A DNA stretch of 64,000 nucleotides from Paucibacter sp. B2R-40 (lineage in GTDB: Bacteria; Pseudomonadota; Gammaproteobacteria; Burkholderiales; Burkholderiaceae_C): NCBI RefSeq assembly GCF_025717555.1, contig NZ_JAJIRP010000006.1:124243-188242 (forward strand), written 5' to 3'. The translations under genes were made by a program, and so were the position numbers. Below the pieces are notes generated by a model. It did no database searches. It was not told the DNA's origin and worked only from the letters and a program-made list of their open reading frames with translations. Shown piece by piece: positions 9,550-16,057 of the stretch. Within the stretch, counting starts at the first letter, position 1; every line of letters starts with the position of its first letter.

Positions 9550-10518
9550 TCAGTTCAAGCCGGTCAGGGGCTCGCCACCACCGAGCAAGGCGATCAAGTT
9601 GTCAACCGCCAGATTGCACATCGCGCGGCGCGTCGGCAGCGAAGCGCTGGCGATATGCGGCGTCAGCACCACATTGCTCAGCGCCAAAAGGGCCGGATTC
9701 AGCGCCGGCTCGCCCTCGAACACATCCAGGCCGGCAGCGGCCAGACGCCCGGCCGCCAAGGCCTCGGCCAGCGCCGCATCATCGACCACGCCGCCGCGCG
9801 CGATATTGGTCAGGGTGGCGGTCGGTTTCATCAACGCCAGTTCGCTCGCGCCAATCAAATGATGCGCCTGGGCTGAGTAGGGGACGACCAAGATCAGGTG
9901 ATCGGCGCCCCGCAGCAACTCGTCCTTGCTCACCCATTGCGCACCCAGTGGCGTTTCTAACTCGGGGGCCAAGCGGCTGCGATTGTGATAAATCACCTGC
10001 ATGCCGAAGCCCAAGGCGCCGCGCTTGGCAATCGCTTGGCCGATGCGGCCCATACCCAAAATACCCAGCGTGGCGCCATGCACGTCGGCGCCGGCCAAGA
10101 GGTCAATCGACCACTGACCCCAGCGACCGGCGCGCAGGTAATGCTCGGCCTCGGTGATGCGCCGCGCCGCCGCCAGCATCAAGCCAAAGCCGAAGTCGGC
10201 CGTGGTCTCGGTCAGCACCTCCGGCGCGTTGGTGACCCGCACGTCTCTGGCGCTACAAGCGGCCAGATCAACATTGTTATAGCCCACCGTCATCAGGCAG
10301 ACGGCGCGCAGCTCCGGGCAGGCGGCCAGCAGCGTCGCGTCAATCAGCTCCGTCCCGGTCGCAAATAGACCAGCCTTGCCTTGCAGGCGACGGATCAACT
10401 CGGCCTGCGGCAAGGGCGTGTCATCGAGCGGCTCCTCGACGTCGAAATGTTCGGCCAAGCGCCCCACGATATCGGAAAAGATGCGCCGGGCCACCAGCAC
10501 TTTTTTTCGCGCAGCCAA
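9550..10518 (-). CDS. D-isomer-specific 2-hydroxyacid dehydrogenase (glyoxylate/hydroxypyruvate reductase-like)
   Basis: This is a 322-aa cytoplasmic NAD(P)H oxidoreductase that interconverts a 2-ketoacid and a D-2-hydroxyacid. The dinucleotide-binding motif is LGILGMGRIGQAIAKRG. Catalytic residues are seen in NIARGGVVDD (Arg), the FEGEPALNP region (Glu) and TPHIASAS (His). Size and motifs fit the GhrB/D-glycerate dehydrogenase group, which acts on glyoxylate or hydroxypyruvate, but specificity cannot be fixed from sequence. The start lies 3 bp after the nitroreductase stop, so the two are translated from one mRNA. Confidence 0.92.
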   Translation of the reverse strand: MAARKKVLVARRIFSDIVGRLAEHFDVEEPLDDTPLPQAELIRRLQGKAGLFATGTELIDATLLAACPELRAVCLMTVGYNNVDLAACSARDVRVTNAPEVLTETTADFGFGLMLAAARRITEAEHYLRAGRWGQWSIDLLAGADVHGATLGILGMGRIGQAIAKRGALGFGMQVIYHNRSRLAPELETPLGAQWVSKDELLRGADHLILVVPYSAQAHHLIGASELALMKPTATLTNIARGGVVDDAALAEALAAGRLAAAGLDVFEGEPALNPALLALSNVVLTPHIASASLPTRRAMCNLAVDNLIALLGGGEPLTGLN

Positions 10519-10521
10519 GCT

Positions 10522-11235
10522 TCAGTCCTCCAAGAAACGCGTGAACTCGGCCACCGCCGCGCGCTCGGTCTGCAGCGTGTTCTCGACCGCGTTCGGATCG
10601 GCATAGCCCAGCGCCATGCCGCACACCAGCATTTGCGTCGGCGGCAAGCTCAGTTCTTCGGCGATCAGACGGTGGAATTGGGTGAACGCGGCCTGCGGGC
10701 AGGTATGCAGGCCGTGGCCACGCGCCGCGATCATGATGTTTTGCAAGAACATGCCGTAGTCCAACCAACTGCCTTGCTGCATCACCCTGTCGATGGTGAA
10801 CATCAGGCCGACCGGCGCATCGAAAAAGCGGTAGTTACGGCCATGTTGAGCGTGCATGCCGGCGCGGTCGGTCTTGGCCAGACCCAAGAGGCCGTACAGA
10901 TCCCAGCCGACCTTGCGGCGGCGGTCGATATAGGGCGAGGCCCACTCGACCGGGTAGTAGGCATATTCCTCGCGATGCGTGCTCAGCTCGGCCGGATCGT
11001 TGTGAGCGGCCAGGATGCGCGCACTCAAGCGTTCCTTGGCCGCCCCCGTCAGCACATGCACCTGCCAGGGCTGGGTGTTGGTGCCGGACGGTGCGCGGGC
11101 GCCCACGCGCAGGATCTCTTCAATCAAACTGCGCGGCACCGGCGTGGGCAAAAAAGCGCGCATCGAGCGGCGGGTTTCAATCGCCTTGTCGACGGCGGCC
11201 TGATCTTGCGGGCTGGGGGTTTCAAACAAATTCAC
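10522..11235 (-). CDS. Nitroreductase family protein (FMN-dependent)
   Basis: This 237-aa flavoprotein probably uses NAD(P)H to reduce nitro or quinone compounds. FMN-binding features are RRSMRAF near residue 24, APSGTNTQPWQV near 48, and the C-terminal GMALGYAD followed by an Asn/Arg-containing tail. The middle region contains a long insert with REEYAYYPVEWASPY, common in the larger nitroreductase subgroup. It is the second gene of the reverse-strand run, 28 bp after the histone-deacetylase-like gene and 3 bp before the hydroxyacid dehydrogenase gene. The physiological substrate is unknown. Confidence 0.92.
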   Translation of the reverse strand: MNLFETPSPQDQAAVDKAIETRRSMRAFLPTPVPRSLIEEILRVGARAPSGTNTQPWQVHVLTGAAKERLSARILAAHNDPAELSTHREEYAYYPVEWASPYIDRRRKVGWDLYGLLGLAKTDRAGMHAQHGRNYRFFDAPVGLMFTIDRVMQQGSWLDYGMFLQNIMIAARGHGLHTCPQAAFTQFHRLIAEELSLPPTQMLVCGMALGYADPNAVENTLQTERAAVAEFTRFLED

Positions 11236-11263
11236 TGGTGCATTCCTTTGGAGGTGGCTGGGG

Positions 11264-12220
11264 CTATTCTTGCATTGAAGGCTGTGGCGGCATCCGCTGC
11301 CATTGCAGCCAGCTGTGTGCTGCGGTGTTCAAGGTATTGACCTGGCAGGCCAAGGTGCTCGTGATGTCACGGCCATAGCCGCCCGCCATGCTCAGCGCGA
11401 CCGGGATGCGGCGGCTGCGCAAAGCATCCAGCACCAATTGGTCGCGTGCCAGCATGCCGGCGGTCGTCAGCTTGAGACGGCCGAGGCGGTCGCCCTCATG
11501 CGGGTCGGCACCGGCCAGATAGAAGGCCAAGCCGGGCGCCGCGCTCTGGTGGCGGTCCCAAACCCTTGTCAAAGCGGTATCAAGTGCGGCCAGGTAGTCG
11601 GCATCGCCGCAGCCATCAGGCAAATCCACATCCAGGTCACTCGCTTCCTTGCGGGCCGGGAAGTTCTTGGCCCCATGCATGGAGAAGGTGAACACGCTGG
11701 CATCGCCTTGAAAGATCGCGGCCGTGCCATTGCCTTGGTGCACATCGAGGTCAATCACCAGCACGCGCAACAATTGCCCGTGTTGCAGCTGCCATTCGAC
11801 CTGCATCAGCCTGGCGGCCACCGCCACATCATTGAAGACGCAGTAGCCCGAGCCTCGATCGGCAAATGCATGATGGGTGCCGCCGGCCATATTCGCGGCC
11901 ACGCCTTCTTGCAAGGCCGCGCGCGCCGCCGCGATGCTGGCACCGACCGAATGCCTCGAGCGTGCAGCCATTTGCGCCGACCAGGGGAATCCGATTTCGC
12001 GCTGCGCCGCCGCACTCAGTCGGCCCAGCAAGACCGCATCAAGATAGTCCGGCGTGTGCACCAGCGCCAACTCGGCCTCGCTGGCGGCCGGCGCGGCTTG
12101 CATACGCAACAGGCCCGGATTGGTTTCGAAATGCTCGCGCAGCAGCCGATACTTGGACTGCGGAAATGGGTGCGTTGGCGGCAGCGCCAAGCTATGGGCA
12201 TCGGAATGAAAGGCCAACAT
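11264..12220 (-). CDS. Histone deacetylase family protein (zinc amidohydrolase)
   Basis: This is a 318-aa arginase-fold amidohydrolase related to acetoin-utilisation protein AcuC and acetylpolyamine deacetylases. Catalytic features are GGTHHAF (tandem His), DLDVHQGNGT (zinc Asp and His) and AGADPHEGDRLG (zinc Asp). The C-terminal SMAGGYGRD supplies the transition-state Tyr. I chose ATG 12220 because MLAFHSDAHSLALPP matches the usual family N-terminus. Upstream starts (12259, 12289) add residues with no family counterpart. Bacterial members deacetylate small molecules or protein lysines; the substrate here is unknown. It is the first gene of a probable five-gene operon. Confidence 0.9.
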   Translation of the reverse strand: MLAFHSDAHSLALPPTHPFPQSKYRLLREHFETNPGLLRMQAAPAASEAELALVHTPDYLDAVLLGRLSAAAQREIGFPWSAQMAARSRHSVGASIAAARAALQEGVAANMAGGTHHAFADRGSGYCVFNDVAVAARLMQVEWQLQHGQLLRVLVIDLDVHQGNGTAAIFQGDASVFTFSMHGAKNFPARKEASDLDVDLPDGCGDADYLAALDTALTRVWDRHQSAAPGLAFYLAGADPHEGDRLGRLKLTTAGMLARDQLVLDALRSRRIPVALSMAGGYGRDITSTLACQVNTLNTAAHSWLQWQRMPPQPSMQE

Positions 12221-12328
12221 GCCCACACCATAGCCGCTTTGGCGCGGCCCCGATGTCATGCCGGCGTCACGGGCCAAGCGCAAGCTCATGCGCAGGGCAG
12301 GCAGCGTCTCATTCGCCTACCCCCTAAC

Positions 12329-12345
12329 TTGTTGCGGTGCAGCAA
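12329..12345. promoter_or_regulatory. Upstream palindromic operator of phasin gene 1
   Basis: The 17-bp near-palindrome TTGTTGC-GGT-GCAGCAA lies just upstream of the -35 element of the first phasin gene. It follows the consensus TTGYTGC-N3-GCARCAA shared by four sites in the two phasin promoters. It is a candidate binding site for a PhaR-type PHA regulator, an assignment inferred from the regulated gene. Confidence 0.65.
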
Positions 12346-12352
12346 AAACCTC

Positions 12353-12380
12353 TTGCAAACTTATGGGTCGTCCATATACT
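12353..12380 (+). promoter_or_regulatory. Sigma-70-type promoter of phasin gene 1
   Basis: TTGCAA (12353-12358) and TATACT (12375-12380) are spaced by 16 bp. The expected transcription start, about 6-7 bases downstream, falls inside the second palindrome. The same hexamers, spacing and flanks recur before phasin gene 2. Confidence 0.65.
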
Positions 12381-12384
12381 TTGC

Positions 12385-12403
12385 ATTGTTGCAGCGCAAC
12401 AAT
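12385..12403. promoter_or_regulatory. Downstream palindromic operator of phasin gene 1 (covers expected +1)
   Basis: The perfect inverted repeat ATTGTTGC-AGC-GCAACAAT has 8-bp arms. It begins five bases after the -10 hexamer, so a bound protein would block initiation. Its centre lies 57 bp from the centre of the upstream site. Confidence 0.7.
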
Positions 12404-12468
12404 CCCGCTGTCGAAGCAATTCAACAGACCCATATCTCGGGGGGTAGACCCCGATCAAGGAGTGCTAC

Positions 12469-13032
12469 ATGCTGAATACAGAACAAATCCTGGCCGCCCA
12501 CAAAGCCAATATCGAAACGCTGTTTGGCCTGACCAGCAAAGCGTTCGAGGGCATCGAAAAGCTCGTCGAGCTGAATCTGCAAGTTGCAAAGACCGCCTTG
12601 GCCGAGTCGCTTGAGTCCACTCAAGCCGTGCTTTCGGTGAAGGACGCCCAAGAACTGCTGGCCCTGCAGTCGACGCTGTTGCAGCCAAGCGCCGAAAAGG
12701 CAGCCGCGTACAGCCGTCATTTGTACGACATCGCCAACAGCACCAATGCCGCCGTGAGCAAGGTTGCCGAAGCTCAAATTGCCGATGCGCAAGCCAAGTT
12801 CGCCGCCGTGATCGACAGCGCCGCCAAGAATGCACCGGCCGGCAGCGAAAACGCCGTAGCCCTGGTCAAAACCGCCGTGGCAGCCGCCAACAGTGCGTTT
12901 GAGTCTATCCAGCACGCGACCCGCCAAGCCAGTGAAGTGGCCGAGGCCAACTTCGAGGCCGCCGCTGACACCGCCGTCAAAGCATCGCAAACCGCCGCCC
13001 GCAGCAGCAACGGCAAGCGCGCGACGGCCTGA
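12469..13032 (+). CDS. phaP: Phasin family protein (PHA granule-associated), copy 1
   Basis: This 187-aa amphipathic, Ala-rich helical protein coats polyhydroxyalkanoate granules and controls their number and size. It begins [20 protein letters not shown], continues with [18 protein letters not shown], and carries the phasin-type segment [20 protein letters not shown] and a basic C-terminus. A strong ribosome binding site (AAGGAG at 12458-12463) fixes the start. It is followed by an intrinsic terminator and then by a close paralogue with the same promoter layout. Both are probably induced when PHA accumulates, through a repressor at the paired palindromes. No PHA synthase gene is nearby. Confidence 0.93.
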   Translation: MLNTEQILAAHKANIETLFGLTSKAFEGIEKLVELNLQVAKTALAESLESTQAVLSVKDAQELLALQSTLLQPSAEKAAAYSRHLYDIANSTNAAVSKVAEAQIADAQAKFAAVIDSAAKNAPAGSENAVALVKTAVAAANSAFESIQHATRQASEVAEANFEAAADTAVKASQTAARSSNGKRATA

Positions 13033-13077
13033 ATACGGCGGCAGCCGCTCGGGCCCACGGCCTGAGTTTGCCTTGCC

Positions 13078-13107
13078 AAGCCCGGTTTTCGTAGCCGGGC
13101 TTTTTTT
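13078..13107 (+). terminator. Rho-independent terminator after phasin gene 1
   Basis: Perfect 8-bp stem AAGCCCGG/CCGGGCTT with a 9-nt loop, followed by a run of seven T residues. It separates the two phasin transcription units. Confidence 0.9.
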
Positions 13108-13167
13108 ACGCCCGCTGCGCTCGCGCTCGCGCCCAATCTGGCCCAGCGGACGATGAGTTTTGAGGTT

Positions 13168-13188
13168 ATTTGCTGCGCCGCAACAAAT
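13168..13188. promoter_or_regulatory. Upstream palindromic operator of phasin gene 2
   Basis: The palindrome ATTTGCTGC-GCC-GCAACAAAT has 9-bp arms with one mismatch and lies just upstream of the -35 element of the second phasin promoter. It matches the TTGYTGC-N3-GCARCAA consensus. Confidence 0.68.
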
Positions 13189-13193
13189 AATGC

Positions 13194-13221
13194 TTGCAAA
13201 TCATTTTGAAGTCCCTACAAT
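13194..13221 (+). promoter_or_regulatory. Sigma-70-type promoter of phasin gene 2
   Basis: TTGCAA (13194-13199) and TACAAT (13216-13221) are spaced by 16 bp, the same spacing and -35 hexamer as the first phasin promoter. Confidence 0.65.
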
Positions 13222-13226
13222 TCGTT

Positions 13227-13243
13227 TTGTTGCAGCGCAGCAT
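13227..13243. promoter_or_regulatory. Downstream palindromic operator of phasin gene 2 (covers expected +1)
   Basis: TTGTTGC-AGC-GCAGCAT starts five bases after the -10 hexamer. Its centre lies 57 bp from that of the upstream site, exactly as at phasin gene 1. Confidence 0.65.
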
Positions 13244-13328
13244 TTAACTGTGCAGCAGCTTGCGAACATCCGCAAGACGAATTTCATTTGAAATCAACCG
13301 GGGGTCGCCCCCCACACAGGAGCACACC

Positions 13329-13883
13329 ATGCTGACAGCTGAACAATTCTTCGCCGCCCACAAAGCCAATGTCGAAACCCTCTTCGGCCTGACCACCACC
13401 GCCTTCCAAGGTGTTGAGAAGTTGGTCGAGCTGAACATGCAAGTCGCCAAGACCGCCTTGGCCGAAGCCGTTGAGTCCACCCAAGGCCTGTTGTCGGTCA
13501 AGGACGCTCAAGAACTGCTGGCTTTGCAGTCGACACTGCTGCAGCCAAGCGCCGAGAAGGCTGCTTCGTACAGCCGCCACGTGCAAGAAATCACCAGCGG
13601 TACCAGCGCCGAAATCGCCAAGGTTGCTGAAGCTCAAGTCGCTGATGCCCAAGCCAAGTTCGCCGCACTGGTCGAAACCGCCGCCAAGAACGCACCGGCC
13701 GGTTCCGAGAACGTGGTTGCGCTGGTGAAGAACGCCATCACCACCGCCAACAACGCGCTGGAATCGGTGCAAAAGGCTGGCAAGCAAGCCGCTGACGTGG
13801 CTGCCGCCAACTTCCAAGCCGCCACCAACTCGGCCGTCAAGGCAACGCAAGCCGGCGCTCGCTCGTCCAAGCGTGCTGCCTAA
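13329..13883 (+). CDS. phaP: Phasin family protein (PHA granule-associated), copy 2
   Basis: This is a 184-aa paralogue of the upstream phasin, with long identical stretches ([39 protein letters not shown]) and divergence mainly at the C-terminus (ARSSKRAA). The start at ATG 13329 is set by AGGAG at 13317-13321. Upstream in-frame codons from 13260 belong to the leader. The role is coating of PHA granules. Tandem duplication including the promoter and its operators is evident. Separate terminators after each copy mean they are two monocistronic units that can be expressed to different levels. Confidence 0.93.
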   Translation: MLTAEQFFAAHKANVETLFGLTTTAFQGVEKLVELNMQVAKTALAEAVESTQGLLSVKDAQELLALQSTLLQPSAEKAASYSRHVQEITSGTSAEIAKVAEAQVADAQAKFAALVETAAKNAPAGSENVVALVKNAITTANNALESVQKAGKQAADVAAANFQAATNSAVKATQAGARSSKRAA

Positions 13884-13929
13884 GCAGTGAGTTGCGGGTC
13901 AGCCCCTCGGGCTGGCTTTGAAGTTTGAA

Positions 13930-13959
13930 AAGAGGCCTGCTGTACACAGCGGGCCTCTT
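13930..13959. terminator. Bidirectional terminator between phasin gene 2 and LON-domain gene
   Basis: A 13-bp stem (AAGAGGCCTGCTG paired with CAGCGGGCCTCTT, one G-T wobble) with a TACA loop. A-rich and T-containing flanks allow it to act on the convergent genes on both strands. Confidence 0.75.
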
Positions 13960-13962
13960 GCG

Positions 13963-14601
13963 TTATTGCGGCGGGATTTGCAGGCGATCCAGTTGATCCG
14001 CCACCAACTCCAGCCGCAGCAAGGGGTTGTCCAACTGCATCAGGCGTTGGCGCTCGTCGGGCGGCAAGGGCAAAAGCTCGCACCAGCGATTGGCCAACCA
14101 GCCGCAGTCGGCCCAGCGGTAAGGCGGCTGCAAGGGCAGATCGAGCGCAGCCGCCCCCTGCTCCAGCTTGTGCAACAAGGTTTGCAAGAGTTCAGCCGCC
14201 GGCAAAAGATCGGTCGGCACCGCGACATCGGCATCTGCGGCCAGCAGCTCGGCCTGGCCCCACCACAGACCGTGCGGCGCCTGCTCGCTGCTCAGGAGCC
14301 TGAATCTCTGGCCACCTCGGCAACGCAGCCTGAACAAGCCGGCCTGTGGCTTTTCCAGCGCTTCAATATGCGCCAAGGTGCCGTGCAGATTGAAACGCTC
14401 GCGCACAAAGCTCGCTTGTCCGCTCAGGCGGCGGCGCACTTCACCGCCCTCCAGCAAGCTGACCACGCCAAAGGCTTGCCCTGATTGATGGCAGCGCTCC
14501 ACCATGTCCAAGTAGCGCGGCTCGAACACCTGCAACTGCAAATAGCCACCCGGAAACAGCACCGATTGCAGCGGAAACAGCGGCAAAGAATTTGAGTTCA
14601 T
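13963..14601 (-). CDS. LON peptidase substrate-binding domain protein
   Basis: This is a 212-aa stand-alone Lon N-terminal (PUA-like) domain protein with no AAA or peptidase domain. It begins MNSNSLPLFPLQSVLFPGG, followed by LQVFEPRYLDMVERC, FGVVSLLEGGEV and the IEALEKPQAGLFRLRCRGGQ-type strands typical of the family. ATG 14601 was chosen over the TTG at 14640, which would overlap the preceding gene. Stand-alone members are widespread in proteobacteria; a substrate-recognition or adaptor role is assumed but unproven. It follows the patatin-like lipoprotein gene by 35 bp on the same strand. Confidence 0.88.
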   Translation of the reverse strand: MNSNSLPLFPLQSVLFPGGYLQLQVFEPRYLDMVERCHQSGQAFGVVSLLEGGEVRRRLSGQASFVRERFNLHGTLAHIEALEKPQAGLFRLRCRGGQRFRLLSSEQAPHGLWWGQAELLAADADVAVPTDLLPAAELLQTLLHKLEQGAAALDLPLQPPYRWADCGWLANRWCELLPLPPDERQRLMQLDNPLLRLELVADQLDRLQIPPQ

Positions 14602-14636
14602 AAGGTGGGGCCGCAGCCAGGCAATCTCAGTAAGAG

Positions 14637-15596
14637 TCAATGCGTCTTGGCGGCGATTTTGGCCCGAATCTGCGGCAGCGCGACTAAAGCCGCTTCACGT
14701 CCCGCCTGCACCGAGCGTTTGCGCGCCGTGAAGTCGGCGCTACCAATGCCGTCGAGCTTGGGCCGCAGCACGATGTCGGCCTCGCGCAACTCATAGTTGT
14801 TGATGCTGCGCATCATGATGGAGACGGACTGGGCCGACATGCTGATGGCGTTGCCGCCGGGCTTCTCTTCGGGCGGCGATGTGATGTCCACCGCAATCAC
14901 CACCTCGGCCCCCATCTTGCGGGCATAGCTCACCGGCACCGGCGCCACCAGACCGCCGTCAACATAGTCTCGCCCGCCAATCCTGACCGGCTGAAACACC
15001 GCCGGCACCGAGCTGGACGCACGCACCGCCGTGCCGGTGTCGCCGCGCCGAAACAAAATGCCCGAGCCGTCCGACGCGTCGGTGGCGACGATGCCCAGCG
15101 GCAGCTTCATTTGCTCGATCTGCTTGGCGCCTGTCTTCTCGCGCACAAAACGCGCCAAGGCCTCGCCACGGATCAGGCCACGGGTCGGGAAGGCCCAGTC
15201 GGTGATGACACCTTCATCCATGTTCTCGGCCAGCAGCGCCATCTCACGGCCACTGAGGCCGGACGCATAGAGAGCTGCAACCAAGCTGCCGGCCGAGGTG
15301 CCGGCGAGCAAATCAACCTTGATGCCCTGCTCTTCAAGCACCTGAATCACACCAATGTGCGCAAAGCCCCGCGCACCGCCGCCGCCCAGGGCCAAGCCAA
15401 GGCGGGGAGGCACCGGCGCCGGCAATGGCGCCGGCAAAGTGCTGCGGCCTGTTACTTCCGGGACGATCGTGACCGCCTTCTCCGGCGGGACCAAGGGCGC
15501 ATGCGAACAAGCCGTGATCAGCAAACTCAGCGACAGGATCAACAACAAAGTGCCAGAGCGAGCCTGCCTGGAACTGCAAAAGAATGAAATGAGCAT
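14637..15596 (-). CDS. Patatin-like phospholipase family lipoprotein
   Basis: This is a 319-aa serine hydrolase predicted to be a membrane lipoprotein. The signal sequence ends in a lipobox, LLITAC, with Cys as the lipidated residue. The patatin catalytic dyad is present: oxyanion loop GGGGARGFAHIG, nucleophile GTSAGS and Asp in DGGLVAPVP. ATG 15596 is preferred to the TTG at 15623. Members release fatty acids from phospholipids and may act in envelope maintenance or as RssA-like proteins. The gene is divergent from the small cupin-like gene. Confidence 0.9.
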   Translation of the reverse strand: MLISFFCSSRQARSGTLLLILSLSLLITACSHAPLVPPEKAVTIVPEVTGRSTLPAPLPAPVPPRLGLALGGGGARGFAHIGVIQVLEEQGIKVDLLAGTSAGSLVAALYASGLSGREMALLAENMDEGVITDWAFPTRGLIRGEALARFVREKTGAKQIEQMKLPLGIVATDASDGSGILFRRGDTGTAVRASSSVPAVFQPVRIGGRDYVDGGLVAPVPVSYARKMGAEVVIAVDITSPPEEKPGGNAISMSAQSVSIMMRSINNYELREADIVLRPKLDGIGSADFTARKRSVQAGREAALVALPQIRAKIAAKTH

Positions 15597-15663
15597 GGCC
15601 GATTCTAGAAGCCTGCAACACAATCAAGCGGCGAGCTTAGACTGCAAGCTCCTGGAGACCAGC

Positions 15664-15993
15664 ATGGCAATCCAACACGCAAGCCTCGGACAATTGATAG
15701 ACCTGAAGGCACTGACGGAGTTCAGCGCAGGAACCCCCAGCACCAGCTTGATCAAGGCCGAGCAGCTGCAACTGCTGCACCTGTTGTTGCCGGCCGGCCA
15801 GCGTTTGAGCGAGCACAAATTGGCCGGCGAGTTGTGCATCCAATGCCTGGCCGGACGCGTGCGCCTGGACATGCCGGGCACGCACTTGCCGCTCAGCGCG
15901 GGCCAGTTGACCGTGCTGCGCGCCAGCGAGGCGCACGCGGTGGTGGCCGAGTTGGACAGCAGCCTTTTGCTGACCCTGGTGCACACAATTTGA
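15664..15993 (+). CDS. Small cupin-like protein
   Basis: This 109-aa protein begins MAIQHASLGQLIDLKAL. The middle reads LLLPAGQRLSEHKLAGELCI, then QCLAGRVRLDMPG and LPLSAGQLTVLRASEAHAV, the spacing of cupin strands. Metal ligands appear sparse: one His and one Glu in the first motif (SEHKLAGE) and a His in the second. Related small cupins are regulators or metal-binding proteins. A GGAG sequence about 10 bp upstream supports ATG 15664. An upstream in-frame ATG at 15589 would overlap the divergent patatin gene start. Function unknown. Confidence 0.7.
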   Translation: MAIQHASLGQLIDLKALTEFSAGTPSTSLIKAEQLQLLHLLLPAGQRLSEHKLAGELCIQCLAGRVRLDMPGTHLPLSAGQLTVLRASEAHAVVAELDSSLLLTLVHTI

Positions 15994-16057
15994 TCTCCGC
16001 TTGGGGCAGGGAAACCCCAGGCCACAACAAGCTGGCGGCGCCACCACAATGGCCGCC

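Noticed and set aside
12221-12289. N-terminal extension of the histone-deacetylase-like protein
   Set aside because: No ribosome binding site at 12259 or 12289, and the family N-terminus aligns with ATG 12220.
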